Shown: positions 9,766-23,995, counted from the stretch's first letter. The stretch: 64,000 nucleotides of DNA from Cryptomeria japonica (GCF_030272615.1 NC_081412.1:696764083-696828082); one strand, 5' to 3'. The notes: generated from the sequence alone by a model not told the origin. Numbers and translations are program-made.

Positions 9766-10493
9766 GGATAAATAAATAATTTATTAATCCTAGAGGGAGA
9801 AATGACAAATAAGGTTAAATGATTAAATCATGAAACCCTAGAAGATGAATTAGCAATACAAAGATGACAATTAGGTCTTGATGAAAGATAATTGATATCG
9901 ATTTGATTCTGATTAACAAAGGACCAATGTGATAAATGATTTAATTGATAAATGCGCCAATTGACGAGGAACAATGACAAATTGATCCAAATTGACATAA
10001 TTGAGACAAACAACGATCGATGACAAATCGATCGCAAAATGACAAAACTGACAAGAGGACAAGAATCGATGACAAAATAGATTGCAAAACGACAAGATTG
10101 AAAATGACAACGATCAATGACAAATTGATCGCAAAATGACAAGATCGAACATAACAACGATCGATGACAAATCGATCGCTAGATGATAAGATTGATAAGA
10201 GGACAAAACCCTAATTAGGATTGACGATGTCCAAAATGATGACAAATGACTATGCACATTAATGCGACAAGATAAAATCGATCAAAATCATGATTGAAGA
10301 TTGTTGTCGACAAGACCAAATTCGAAAGCGAGATAAATGAAGAATATAGAAGAAAGACTCGATGCTCGCAAATGATAAAAACCAAGTGCGTGACATAGGA
10401 GAAATGTTAATGTGACACAAAAACCAAAAATGAGGCAATGTGCAAATGTTAAAGTATGATCCCGCAAGCGTTGACCATTTTTAGGTGTCTACA
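9766..10493 (-). repeat. Partial LTR of a second family (B-type), split by element 1
   Basis: These 728 bp align with the right part (about 18382-19269) of the solo LTR and end with the same GTGTCTACA. Element 1 begins exactly at AGGAT, and the uninterrupted solo LTR has AGGATAAATAAA at the matching point, so this is a B-type LTR broken by element 1 insertion. The left part is off-window. It contains degenerate GATCGATGACAA-type short repeats. Short open frames here are low-complexity shadows. Confidence 0.75.
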
Positions 10494-13400
10494 ATATGGA
10501 TTGATTAACTCCTTCAATCTTGACCATCCATTGCCCTATTTTCACTATAAATAGAGCTCTCATTCCTCCATTTTAGGATCCCAGCAAACTTTTAGTATCT
10601 CATTTATGCTCATATTTATCAATACATCTAGCTTCTCTTTGTAATAGGAATTAATCTAATAAGCATTTTAGGCTATTTCCTTTATCATCATTAACTCGTA
10701 TATCATGTTAGGATAGTATTGCTACTAGTCTTGTCATATTATAATCTAGTTTATTGCATTTGTAGAATCATGCATAGATAGGATGCATTTCATATTCAAA
10801 TCAATCTAAAGCATCCCCCGTTCTTGCATTCGTCATCCCTAAGCCACTTTGATCAGTGATATGAGAGCAAAGGCATTGGCTTGAGGGACCTTGTGAGATA
10901 GAGAACCATGGAACCAACCTTGGGAAGTTGAGTCATTTTTCATGACTCCATAACTTGCACCAAGAAGTCCTTTTATTTAATTAAATCCTTTCTCCCTACT
11001 TTTTAATTAAATTTGCATTTAATTAAATAGTTCACCCCAATTAAATAAATATAATTTATTTAAATTCCCAACTTACAACCAAATTGAAATAAAGCAATTT
11101 ATTTTAATTAAATCCTATTATCCCTCATCCACTTGCATTTTCCTAAATCTCCCAATTGCATCCTAACCCTATTCCTAATTTCTTCTAGAATCCATCTAAT
11201 CCTAATCAATTAACCCAAACCCATTCATTATCACTTTTCCCTAAATTTGAAGAGGCCACTTCTCAAATTCGGAGTAAAGTCTTCAAAAGGCATTAAAGCC
11301 TTTATGCCTTCAACAAGTTAACTTGTTGAATACCCCCAAATTTGGAAGGACTCTTACAAATTTGTCCCCAAAGTCTTCAAAGCATTAATGGTTAACTAAC
11401 CCTTAGTGGCATGGTTAGAGAATTTTTGCCTAAATTAACCCTCATCTAACCTAGGGTTCTCATAAAGCATTCATTGATTTGAGCATGGTTATCCCTTTAA
11501 TGTTTGCACAAGAGTTTACCCTTTGGGTAAAAGCTTTATCCATTGGATAACCTTAACCTAACCTTAACCCTTACCTCCTAAGGTAACCATGAGGTCTTCT
11601 CAAGCATTTAATGCTTCTAACATCTCCTCTCAAGCAGTCACTTGTTGGCAATTGTTAGCATTTCATTGGTGAGAGTTGTAAACACGGATTGATTAACTTT
11701 CAATCCTGACCATTGATTAACTCCTTCAATCTTGAAAATCCATTGCCCTATTTTCACTATAAATAGAGCTCTCATTCCTCCATTTTAGGATCTAGGCAAA
11801 CTTTTAGTATCTCATTTATGCTCAAATTTATCAATACGAGTAGCTTCTCTTTGTAATAGGAATTAATCTAATAAGCATTTTAGGCAATTTCCTTTATCAT
11901 CATTAACTAGTATATCATGTTAGGATAGTATTGCTACTAATCTTGTCATCTTATAATCTAGTTTATTGCATTTGTAGAATCATGCATAGATAGGATGCAT
12001 TTCATATTCAAATCAATCTAAAGCATCCCTCATTCTTGCATTCGTCATCCCTAAGCCACTTTGGTCAGTGATCTGAGAGCAAAGGCATTGGCTTGAGGGA
12101 CCTTGCGAGATAGAGAACCATGGAGCCAACTTTGGGAACTTGAGTCATTCTTCATGACTCCATAACTTGCACCAAGAAGTCCTTTTATTTAATTAAATCC
12201 CTTCTCCCTACTTTTTAATTAAATTTACATTTAATTAAATAGTTCACCCCAATTAAATAAATCTAATTTATTTAAATTCCCAACTTGCAACCAAATTGAA
12301 ATAAAACAATTTATTTTAATTAAATCCTATTATTCCTCATCCACTTGCATTTTCCTACATCTCCCACTTGCATCCTAACCCTATTCCTAATTTCTTCTAG
12401 AATCCATCTAATCTTAATCAATTAACCCAAATCCATTCATTATCCCTTTTCCCTAAATTTGAGGAGGTCACTTCTCAAATTTGGATTAAAGTCTTCAAAA
12501 GGTATTAAAGCCTTTATGCCTTCAACAAGATAACTTGTTGAATACCCCCAAATTTGGAAGGACTCTTACAAATTTGTCCCCAAAGTCTTCAAAGCATTAA
12601 TGGTTAACTAACCCTTAGTGGCATGGTTAGAGACTTTTTGCCTAACTTAACCCTCATCTAACCCAAGGGTCTCATCAAGCATTCATTGCTTTGACCATGG
12701 TTATCCCTTTAACCTTTGCACAAGAGTTTACCCTTTGGGTAAAAGCTTTATCCATTGGATAACCCTAACCTAACCTTAACCCTTACCTCCTAAGGTAACC
12801 ATGAGGTCTTGTCAAGCATTTAATGCTTGTTACATCTCTTCTCAAGCAGTCTCTTGTTGACAATTGTCACTATTTCATTGGTGAGAATTGTAAACATGGA
12901 TTGATTAACTTTCAATTCTGACCCTTGATTAACTCCTTCAATCTTGACCATCCATTGCCCTATTTTCACTATAAATAGAGCTCTCATTCCTCCATTTTAG
13001 GATCCAGGCAAACTTTAGGTATCTCATTTATGCTCAAATTTATCAATACATCTATCTAGCTTCTCTTTGTAATAGGAATTAATCTAATAAACATTTTAGG
13101 CTATTTCCTTTATCATCATTAACTAGTATATCATGTTAGGATAGTATTGCTACTAATGTTGTCATCTTATAATCTAGTTTATTGCATTTGTAGAATCATG
13201 CATAGATATAATGCATTTCATATTTAAATAAATCTAAAGCATCCCTCGTTCCTGCATTTGTCATCCCTGAACCACTTTGCTTAGTGATCTGAGAGCAAAG
13301 GCATTGGCTTGAGGGACCTTGTGAGATAGAGAACCATAGAACCAACCTTGGGAAGTTGAGTCATTCTTCATGACTCCATAACTTGCACCAAGAAGTTTTT

Positions 13401-16400
13401 TTATTTAATTAAATCCCTTCTCCCTACATTTTAATTAAATTTACGTTTAATTAAATAATTCACCCCAATTAAATAAATCTAATTTATTTAAATTCCCAAC
13501 TTGCAACCAAATTGAAATAAAACAATTTATTTTAATTAAATCCTATTATCCCTCATCCACTTGCATTTTCCTACATGTCCCACTTGCACCCTAACCCTAT
13601 TCCTAATTTCTTCTAGAATCCATCTAATCCTAATCAATTAACCCAAACCCATTCATTATCCCTTTTCCCTAAATTTTAGGAGGTCACTTCTCAAATTTGG
13701 AGTAATGTTTTCAAAAGGCATTAAAGCCTTTATGCCTTCAACAAGTTAACTTGTTGAATACCCCCAAATTTGGAAGGACTCTTACAAATTTGTCCCCAAA
13801 GTCTTCAAAGCATTAATGGTTAACTAACCCTTAGTGGCATGGTTAGAGACTTTTTGCCTAACTTAACCCTCATCTAACCTAGGGGTCTCATCAAGCATTC
13901 ATTGCTTTGACTATGGTTATCCCTTTAACCTTTGCACAAGTGTTTACCCTTTGGGTAAAAGCTTTATCCATTGGATAACCTTAACCTAACCTTAACCTTT
14001 ACCTCCTAAGGTAACCATGAGGTCTTCTCAAGCATTTAATGCTTCTTACATCTCCTCTCAAGTAGCCTCTTGTTGGCAATTGTTAGCATTTCATTGGTGA
14101 GAGTTGTAAACATGGATTGATTAACTTTCAATCCTGACCATTGATTAACTCCTTCAATCTTGACAATCCATTGCCCTATTTTCACTATAAATAGAGCTCT
14201 CATTCCTCCATTTTAGGATCTAGGCAAACTTTTAGTATCTCATTTATGCTCAAATTTATCAATACGTGTAGCTTCTCTTTGTAATAGGAATTAATCTAAT
14301 AAGCATTTTAGGCAATTTCCTTTATCATCATTAACTAGTATATCATGTTAGGATAGTATTGCTACTAATCTTGTCATCTTATAATCTAGTTTATTACATT
14401 TGTAGAATCATGCATAGATAGGATGCATTTCATATTCAAATAAATCTAAAGCATCCCACATTCTTGCATTCCTCATCCTTAAGCCACTTTGCTCAGTGAT
14501 CTGAGAGCAAAGGCATTGGCTTGAAGGACCTTGCGAGATAGAGAACCATGGAACCAACCTTGGGAAGTTGAGTCATTCTTCATGACTCGATAACTTGCAC
14601 CAAGAAGTCCTTTTATTTAATTAAATCCCTTCTCCCTACTTTTTAATTAAATTTACATTTAATTAAATAGTTCACCCTAATTAAATAAATCTAATTTATT
14701 TAAATTCCCAACTTGCAACCAAATTGAAATAAAACAATTTATTTTAATTAAATCCTATTATTCCTCATCCACTTGCATTTTCCTACATCTCCCACTTACA
14801 TCCTAACCCTATTCCTAATTTCTTTTAGAATCCATCTAATCCTAATCAATTAACCCAAACCCATTCATTATCCCTTTTCCTTAAATTTGAGGAGGTCACT
14901 TCTCAAATTTGGAGGAAAGTTTTCAAAAGGCATTAAAGCCTTTATGCCTTCAACAAGATAACTTGTTGAATACCCCCAAATTTGGAAAGACTCTTACAAA
15001 TTTGTCCGCAAAGTCTTCAAACCATTAATGGTTAACTAACTCTTAGTGGCATGGTTAGAGACTTTTTGCCTAACTTAACCCTCATCTAACCCAGGGGTCT
15101 CATCAAGCATTCATTGCTTTGACTATGGTTATCCCTTTAACCTTTGCAAAAGAGTTTACCCTTTGGGTAAAAGCTTTATCCATTGGATAACCTTAACCTA
15201 ACCTTAACCCTTACCTCCTAAGGTAACCATGAGGTCTTGTCAAGCATTTAATGCTTCTTACATCTCCTCTCAAGCAGTCTCTTGTTGATAATTGTCACCA
15301 TTTCATTGGTGAGAATTGTAAACACGAATTGATTAACTTTCAATCCCGACCGTTGATTAACTCCTTCAATCTTGACCATCCATTGCCCTATTTTCACTAT
15401 AAATAGAGCTCTCATTCCTCCATTTTAGGATCCAGGCAAACTTTTAGTATCTCATTTATGCTCAAATTTATCAATACATCTAGCTTCTCTTTGTAATAAA
15501 AATTAATCTAATAAGCATTTTAGGCTATTTTCTTTATCATCATTAACTAGTATATCATGTTAGGATAGTATTGCTACTAATCTTGTCATCTTATAATCTA
15601 GTTTATTGCATTTGTAGAATCATGCATAGATAGGATGTATTTCATATTCAAATCAATCTAAAGCATCCCTCGTTCTTGCATTCGTCATCCCTAAGCCACT
15701 TTGGTTAGTGATATGAGAGCAAAGGCATTGGCTTGAGGGACCTTGTGAGATAAAGAATCATGGAACCAACCTTGGGAAGTCGAGTTATTCTTCATGACTC
15801 CATAACTTGCACCAAGAAGTCCTTTTATTTAATTAAATCCCTTCTTCCTACTTTTTAATTAAATTTACATTTAATTAAATAGTTCACCCCAATTAAATAA
15901 ATCTAATTTATTTAAATTCCCAACTTGCAACCAAATTGAAATAAAATAATTTATTTTAATTAAATCCTATTATCCCTCATCCACTTGCATTTTCCTACAT
16001 CTGCCACTTGCATCCTAACCCTATTCCTAATTTCTTCTAGATTCCATCTAATCGTAATCAATTAACCCAAACCCATTCATTATCCCTTTTCCCTAAATTT
16101 GAGGAGGTCACTTGTCAAATTTGGAGTAAAGTCTTCAAAAGGCATTAAAGCCTTTATGCCTTCAACAAGCTAACTTGTTGAATACCCCCAAATTTGTAGG
16201 GACTCTTACAAATTTGTCCCCAAATTCTTCAAACCATTAATGGTTAACTAACCCTTAGTGGCATAGTTAGAGACTTTTTGCCTAACTTAACCCTCATCTA
16301 ACCCAGGGGTCTCATCAAGCATTCATTGCTTTGACTATGGTTATCCCTTTAACCTGTGCACAGTAGTTTACCCTTTGGGTAAAAGCTTTATCCATTGGAT

Positions 16401-17108
16401 AACGTTAACCTAACCTTAACCCTTACCTCCTAAGGTAGCCATGAGGTCTTCTCAAGCATTTAATGCTTCTTACATCTCTTCTCAAGCAGTCTCTTGTTGT
16501 CAATTGTCACCATTTCATTGGTGAGAATTGTAAACATGGATTGATTAACTTTCAATCTCGACCCTTGATTAACTCCTTCAATCTTGACCATCCATTGCTC
16601 TATTTTCACTATAAATAGAGCTCTCATTCCTCCATTTTAGGATCCAGGCAAACTTTTAGTATCTCGTTTATGCTCAAATTTATCGATACATCTAGCTTCT
16701 CTTTGTAATAGGAATTAATCTAATAAGCATTTTAGGCTATTTCCTTTATCATCATTAACTAGTATATCATGTTAGGATAGTATTGCTACTAATCTTGTCA
16801 CCTTATAATCTAGTTTATTGCATTTGTAGAATGATTCATAGATAGGATGCATTTCATATTCAAATCAATCTAAAGCATCCCTCATTCTTGTATTCGTCAT
16901 CCCTAAGCCACTTTGCTCAGTGATCTGAGAGAAAAGGCATTGGCTTGAGGGACTTTGCGAGATAGAGAACCATGGAACCAACCTTGGGAAGTTGAGTCAT
17001 TCTTCATGACTCCATAACTTGCACCTAGAAGTCATGTGGGTGTGTGAATGAGGTCTTTGAGACCACATTTTCACATTTTAAGTTTCATCGACCCGCTTTT
17101 CCCATACA
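10494..17108 (+). repeat. Tandem array of a 1212-bp LTR-derived unit
   Basis: One partial, four full and one terminal copy of the same sequence follow head to tail in plus orientation. Junctions (AAGAAGTC joined to TTTTATTTAATT) fall near 10970, 12182, 13398, 14610 and 15822, giving unit lengths 1212, 1216, 1212 and 1212. The unit corresponds to the element 2 LTR without its first about 175 bp (U3 end) and last about 79 bp. The last copy runs on through the authentic LTR end CCCATACA at 17108. The 4-bp length difference is a TCTA duplication in the third copy. No internal element sequence lies between units. Confidence 0.93.
10546..16617 (+). promoter_or_regulatory. Six tandem LTR core promoters in the array
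   Basis: TATAAATAGAGCTC boxes occur at 10546, 11758, 12970, 14186, 15398 and 16610, all in plus orientation, spaced 1212, 1212, 1216, 1212 and 1212 bp. Each matches the LTR promoter TATA of the source family. Activity is not known. Confidence 0.7.
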
Positions 17109-17405
17109 CAGTGATTAATAAAGTTTTGAAAAGTAAAAGTTTGTTTGTATTGTAATTGTTATTGTCCAAATCTTCTATTATTCTCTATATTCTATTATTG
17201 TAAGACATTTAATTTCATATACCATTATTACAAGATTAGATCGTATTCAATGAAGGTGAATCATGATTATGAGTTACAATACACTAATTTTAATTGTAGA
17301 CTAATATTGTAAATTACACTTCTCAACATGACTAAGCACATGCATATTGCATTTTTTTAAATGTAAATTTTGCTCAATATACATTTTAAAATAGTTTTGT
17401 TAATA
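17109..17405. other. Short spacer between array and solo LTR
   Basis: About 300 bp of AT-rich sequence with no recognisable feature; it is the flank into which the solo LTR inserted. Confidence 0.6.
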
Positions 17406-17934
17406 ATATCTGTATGTTAGGAAATAGGAAATCATCACAAACAAGATAAACGTAATAGCTCAATCACAAATGCATTCATTGCAATGAATCTATCCTAAGA
17501 CACATTCAATAGAGACATGAAAACAAAGCATACAAAACTAGAAATTATGCAAACCGGATGACGATTTGAATGCTCCTTCCATGCGGCTCCATTGTTCTTC
17601 TTTCCTCTTCAAAGGGTTGTGGATCTCACCTACAAGTGCACATACATGATTGAAAGCAAGATTGACATTGATTATTGATCAAGAGTACTAGAAGCATAAA
17701 TTTGATAGCCTGATTAAGGATTATTCTCATTATTAGCCAAGATTGAAGAAATTCATCCAATTTATAGAAGAATTGGAGAGATGACAAGATTAGCATGATA
17801 GTGATTCGAATGGAAATTCAAATGAAGAATAGCAAAATTATGACATGTCTATGACAAATTGCTATGCAAGGGTTTATGACAATTTATGACAAATTCTATG
17901 TCAAGAATTTTATGACAATTTATGACAAATTTCT

Positions 17935-18190
17935 ATGTCAAGAATTGATTGATTGTCAATTATGACAAATTATGACAAATTTCTATGTCAAGAATTGATT
18001 GATTGTCAATTATGACAAATTTATGACAAATTTCTATGTCAAGAATTGATTGATTGTCAATTATGACAAATTATGACAAATTTCTATGTCAAGAATTGAT
18101 TGATTGTCAATTATGACAAATTTATGACAAATTTCTATGTCAAGAATTGATTGATTGTCAATTATGACAAATTTATGACAAATTGACATG
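17935..18190. repeat. 50/51-bp minisatellite inside the solo LTR
   Basis: About five near-identical units of the pattern ATGTCAAGAATTGATTGATT plus GTCAATTATGACAAATT plus ATGACAAATTTCT. Units alternate between 50 and 51 bp by one T in a run of two or three. Confidence 0.85.
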
Positions 18191-18589
18191 TCATTTCCAT
18201 GAATTTGGGAGAGAAATAGGAGGAAATTGAAATTAGGAATTAGAAAATTAAGAAATTAGGAAATGAGGAAATTAGGAATTAGGTAAATTAATTAATAATT
18301 TGTCATTTATTAATTAATTCACAAAGAGGAATAATTAGCCAATTAAATGAACATTTAATTGTAATGAGAAGACTTAGGATAAATAAACAATTTATTAATC
18401 CTAAAGGAAGAAATGACACACACAAGGTTAAATGATTAAATCACGAAACCCTAGAAGATGAATTAGGTCTTGATGAAAGATAATTGACTCGATCATGATT
18501 TGATTTTGGATTGATAAATGACCAATGTGATAAATGATTTGATTGAGAAAATGCGCCAATTGACGAGGAACAATGACAAATTGATCCAA

Positions 18590-18965
18590 ATTGACAAAAT
18601 TGACAAGAGGACGAGGATTGACAGCAAACTAGATTGCAAGATGACAAGATCCAAAATGACCACGATCGATGACGAATCGATCGCAAAATGACAAGATCGA
18701 ACATGACAACGATCGATGACAAATTGATCGTTAAACGACAAGATTGAAGGATTGATGATAAATTGATCGCCAGATGACAAGATTGACAAGAGGACAACGA
18801 CCGATGACAAATTGATCGCAAAATGACAAGATTGAACAAGATGACAAGAGTTGATGATAAATAGATTGCAAAATGACAGGATTGAAAATGACCACGATCA
18901 ATGGCGAATTGATCGCAAAATGACAAGATCGAACATGACAACGACCGATGACAAATCGATCACAA
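18590..18965. repeat. Degenerate GATCGATGACAA-type repeats in solo LTR
   Basis: Imperfect repeats of GACAAGATTGA, AAAATGACAAGATCGA and CGATCGATGACAAATCGATCG-like motifs. The counterpart is at 9910-10200. They create long but meaningless minus-strand open frames rich in S, I, L and F. Confidence 0.7.
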
Positions 18966-19274
18966 GATTGACAGGAGGACAAAACCCTAATGAGGATTGA
19001 CGATGTCCAAAATGATGACAAATAAGCACGCACATTGATGCAATAGGATAAGATCGATTAAAATCATGACTGGATAGTGTTGTCGACAAGACCAAATTCG
19101 AGAGCGAGATAAATGAAGAATGTAGAAGAATGACTTGATGTTCGCAAATGATAAAAACCAAGTACGAATCATAGGAGAAATGTTAATGCAACGCAAAAAC
19201 CTAAAATGAGGCAATGCGCAAATGTTAAAGTATGACTCCGCAAGCGTTGACCATTTTTAGGTGTCTACAATATC

Positions 19275-20480
<1,206 letters not shown>

Positions 20481-20679
20481 GAATATTTTGAGCTTGTGTT
20501 TGCCTTGACTCTACACTGATGGCAATATAACTTATGATCCTTTTCCAGAGCTGTTTGCATAAAAACAGTCCAATGTATTACATTGTTGTTTTCTTTGATA
20601 TATTTTAGTTCAATTTATAAGAATTTTGTAATAATGGGCAACCTTATGAGCATTTAATGTAAATATTTTAAAAACTTTT

Positions 20680-21125
20680 AGCTAAAGCTGGAGAGGACTC
20701 TCAGTGAATTTTTTTTTAAACCTGAAACTTCCAGTGTTGTTGAATTTTTTAGGAGATTTGTAATAATGGATGAGGTTAAATTTTTTGATTAACTAAATTG
20801 TGCTGTTGATTTTTTTTAAGTTGTTAGCTGAAGCTAGTGAATACAAGGTTTGTTGAATTTTTTTAAGTTGTTAACTAAAGTTGGAAGTTGGTGAGCATGT
20901 GTTGTATTTTTTTAAGTTGTTAGCTGAAGTTGGTGAACACATGTTGTTGAATTGTTTTAAGCCGTTGGCTGAAGTTGGTGAGCACATGTTGAATTATTTT
21001 TGAACTTTTAGTTGAAGCTGGTGAGCAAAAATTCTATTAGCTGAAATTGGTGAGCATGTGTTGTTGAAATATTTTGAACTTCTAGTTGAAGCTGGTTTAA
21101 AACCTATTGCTGAAGATGGTAAGCA
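20680..21125. repeat. Degenerate 45-60 bp minisatellite
   Basis: Seven or eight imperfect copies of a unit like TTAGCTGAAGTTGGTGAGCA followed by CATGTTGTTGAATTNTTTT. Unit length and sequence vary, so it is old. Confidence 0.7.
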
Positions 21126-21560
21126 AGCATCAAGGAATAGGGGAGAGGGACCAGCAGGTAGGGGTACCAACACATGCTACGGTAGGTGGACAAAATGGGT
21201 CCATTAGTGGTGCACTAAAAATGTCATGTCAATGCTTATCTCCCAAAAAGTACCTCTGAACTTTAAAAATTAACCAATCATGTGATGCCACATCAGCGCA
21301 CAAATAAACACTATTTAGTCCACACCTATGGGTCTTACCACAATTTGGGACCATTTTGGACACCTTCACAAAAATGCATGTTGATGTGGCATCATATTTG
21401 ATCATATGAACGCAAAAATGATTTTTTAATTAGGGGACTTGACAAGTCAACCGCTATACAAAATTTAGTGAAATTTGAAATATCCACATAAGTAATTGAA
21501 AAGTGCAAAGTTAATGTGCACACTATAGGCCCGTCTCCCCTAGTTAAATCTATAATTGTG

Positions 21561-21705
21561 GAGCAACAGGTCTCATGAAATTATACTAGATAATAAATTA
21601 GAATGTAGTGCAAGAGTTTTTGCAGGGCCTCACTGTAAGACTCTTGCACAACATTCTAATTTATTATGTAGTATAATTTTATTCTTCTTATGAGACCTGT
21701 TGCTC
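21561..21705. repeat. Long imperfect hairpin, 145 bp
   Basis: Left arm 21561-21616 (GAGCAACAGGTCTCATGA ... TGCAAGAG) pairs with right arm 21641-21705, almost perfectly except for an extra 7-8 bases and three or four mismatches. The loop is 24 bases. It looks like a foldback element or an old inverted duplication. No clear target duplication was seen at the ends. Confidence 0.75.
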
Positions 21706-22521
21706 GACAAAAAATGTTCCTCTAGTTGCTCCATGGGATACATTTCTTATATAGGTGTATTTCCTTTAAATCTAACATTTTTAGTTGCTAATAAACTAGA
21801 ATATATACCTTAAATACATTTATCTAGTAAAATGCTCAAAGATATCAAGTGAAGCTATTATTTCACTTCTGAACTATTTATTTATGTGATGCTTATTTTA
21901 GAAATATTTTGTTTATTATTAAATATTAATATTTTGATATGTAAGTGGCTAGAAAATTTAAGGCAAAAGGTAAGAGTTTATGCTAACATATTCACTTCAT
22001 TACACTCCACTAGTTGTTTCCATTGTAAAATGTCTCTCAACATGAATAACAAGAGTTGTGAAGCGGCTATAATCCTTGCCAAGTGTTGCAAGTTCAAATT
22101 GAAATTTTTAGGAGGAAACAACAAGTAAGCTTAGATTTTAGTATAAGATGCGAGTGTGGTAGAATATTTGGATAAATAGAGTTGTAGGCCAATGTTTGTT
22201 TGTTGCTATAGAGTTCTAGTTCAGGCAATGGTGAGCAAGTTGATACCCAATAATAAACTCCTGCATTTTATCAAGAATGCACTAGATACAGTTAACAAAG
22301 ATGGTTCATGTTTGGCATAGGTAGCTAATTGTTTTGTAGACATTCGCAAAAATATTAAGCACTTAATGTTATGTATCAAGATTGATAAAAAAAATATTTA
22401 TATGCAATGTACAAAAACATATTGGATAAATATCAAGTCTAATACCAATGATCATTGACACCCATTAAACTTTAACACCTTTAAAATATTTTTTGTAAAC
22501 TCCTCTAAAGTTAAATCTTAC

Positions 22522-23995
22522 TGTATGCGGGAAAAGCGGGTCGATGAAACTCAAAATGTGAAAAATGAAGCTTCAAAGAGGCTTGCTCACACACCCACAT
22601 GACTTCTTGGTGCAAGTTATGGAGTCATGAAGAATGACTCAACTTCCCAAGGTTGGTTCCATAGTTCTCTATCTCACAAAGTCCCTCAAACCAATGCCTT
22701 TGCTCTCAGATCATTAAGCAAAGTGGTTTAGGGATGACAAATGCAAGAACGAGGGATGTTTTTGATTGATTTTAACATGAATGCATCCTATTTATGCATG
22801 ATTCTACAAATGAGTCAAACTAGACTATAAGATGACAAGATTAGTAGTAATACTATCCTAACATGATATACTAGTTATATGATTTAAGCTAATGATAAAG
22901 GAAGTAGTCTAAAATGTTTATTAGATTAATTCCTATTGCAAAGAGAGACTAGATGTGCTAAAATTGAGCATAAGTGAGATACTAAAAGCTTGCATGGATC
23001 CTAAAATGGAGGAATGAGAGCTCTATTTATAGCAAAAATAGGGCAATGGATGGCCAGGATTGAAAGACTTAATCAAGGGTCTAGATTGAAATTTATCAAT
23101 CCATGTTTTCAATTTTCACCAATGAAATGGTGACAATTGTCAACATAAGGTTGGTTGAGAGGAGATGTGAGAAGCATTAAATACTTGAGAAGACCTCATG
23201 GTTACCCTAGGAGGTAAGGGTTAAGGTTAGGTTAAGGTTATCCATTGGATAAAGCTTTTACCCAATGGGTAAACTCTTGTTTAAAGGATAAAGGAATAAC
23301 CATGGTCAAAGAAATAAATGCTTGATGAGACCCTTGGGTTGGATGGAGGTTAAGTTAGGCAAAAAGTCTCTAACCATGCCACTAAGGGTTAGTTAACCAT
23401 TAATGGTTTGAAGACTTTGGGGACAAATTTGTAAGAGTCCTTCCAAATTTGGGGGCATTCAACAAGTTATCTTGTTGAATGGATAAAGGCTTTAATGCAT
23501 TTTGAAGACTTTACTCCAAATTTGAGAAGTGACCTCCTCAAATTTAGGGAAAGGGGATAATTGATGGGTTTGGGTTAATTGACTAGGATTAGATGAATTC
23601 TGGAAGAAATTAGGAATAGGGTTTAGGATGCAAGTGGGAGATGTAGGAAAGTGCAAGTGGGTGAGGGAAAAATAGAATTAATTAAAATAAATTGCTTTAT
23701 TTCAATTTGGTTGCAATTTGGGGATTTTAAATAAATTAGATTTATTTAATTAGGGCAAACTATTTAATTAAATGCGAATTTAATTAAAAAGTAGAGAGGA
23801 GGGTTTTAATTAAATAAAATGATTTATTCAATTAAATGATGCAACAAGGGCTTTAGTGAATTTAACTAAATAAATTGAATAATTTACTTAATTAAATAGA
23901 GGAATGTGGGTGATTTAATTAAATTGGATTTAATTAAATAGAGGAATGAACATGAAATATTCATTTGGGAATATGGTCATTTTTATACGTCTACA
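22522..23995 (-). repeat. 3' LTR of element 2 (1474 bp)
   Basis: TG...CA ends, target duplication on the outer side and polypurine tract on the inner side. It differs from the 5' LTR by about 12 substitutions, all in the first 340 bp of the plus strand, then by one substitution and a 15-bp indel over the remaining 1.1 kb. TATA box (minus strand) at 23024-23031. Confidence 0.95.

Larger units (their letters stand above)
17411..19269 (-). mobile_element. Solo LTR of the B-type family with 5-bp target duplication
   Basis: A 1859-bp unit begins TGTATGTTAGG and ends GTGTCTACA, flanked by ATATC on both sides (17406-17410 and 19270-19274). No internal region is present, so it is the product of LTR-LTR recombination. 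Its reverse complement begins TGTAGACACC, similar to the other family's TGTAGACG start, which suggests minus orientation. The second half matches 9766-10493. Confidence 0.85.
20481..22516. other. Non-coding interval upstream of the GNAT pseudogene
   Basis: About 2 kb with no convincing coding sequence. It contains a degenerate minisatellite (20680-21125) and a long hairpin (21561-21705), listed separately. The first few hundred bases would be the promoter side of the GNAT gene; no clear TATA box was assigned. Confidence 0.5.

Noticed and set aside
9828-10157. Minus-strand ORFs in the B-type LTRs (also 18441-19214)
   Set aside because: They come from GATCGATGACAA-type repeats read in several overlapping frames; composition is low-complexity and no domain is visible.
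8302-10493. One 2192-bp LTR for element 1
   Set aside because: The last 728 bp belong to a different LTR family that is intact at 17411-19269. The boundary falls at TCTACA followed by AGGAT, matching an insertion site.
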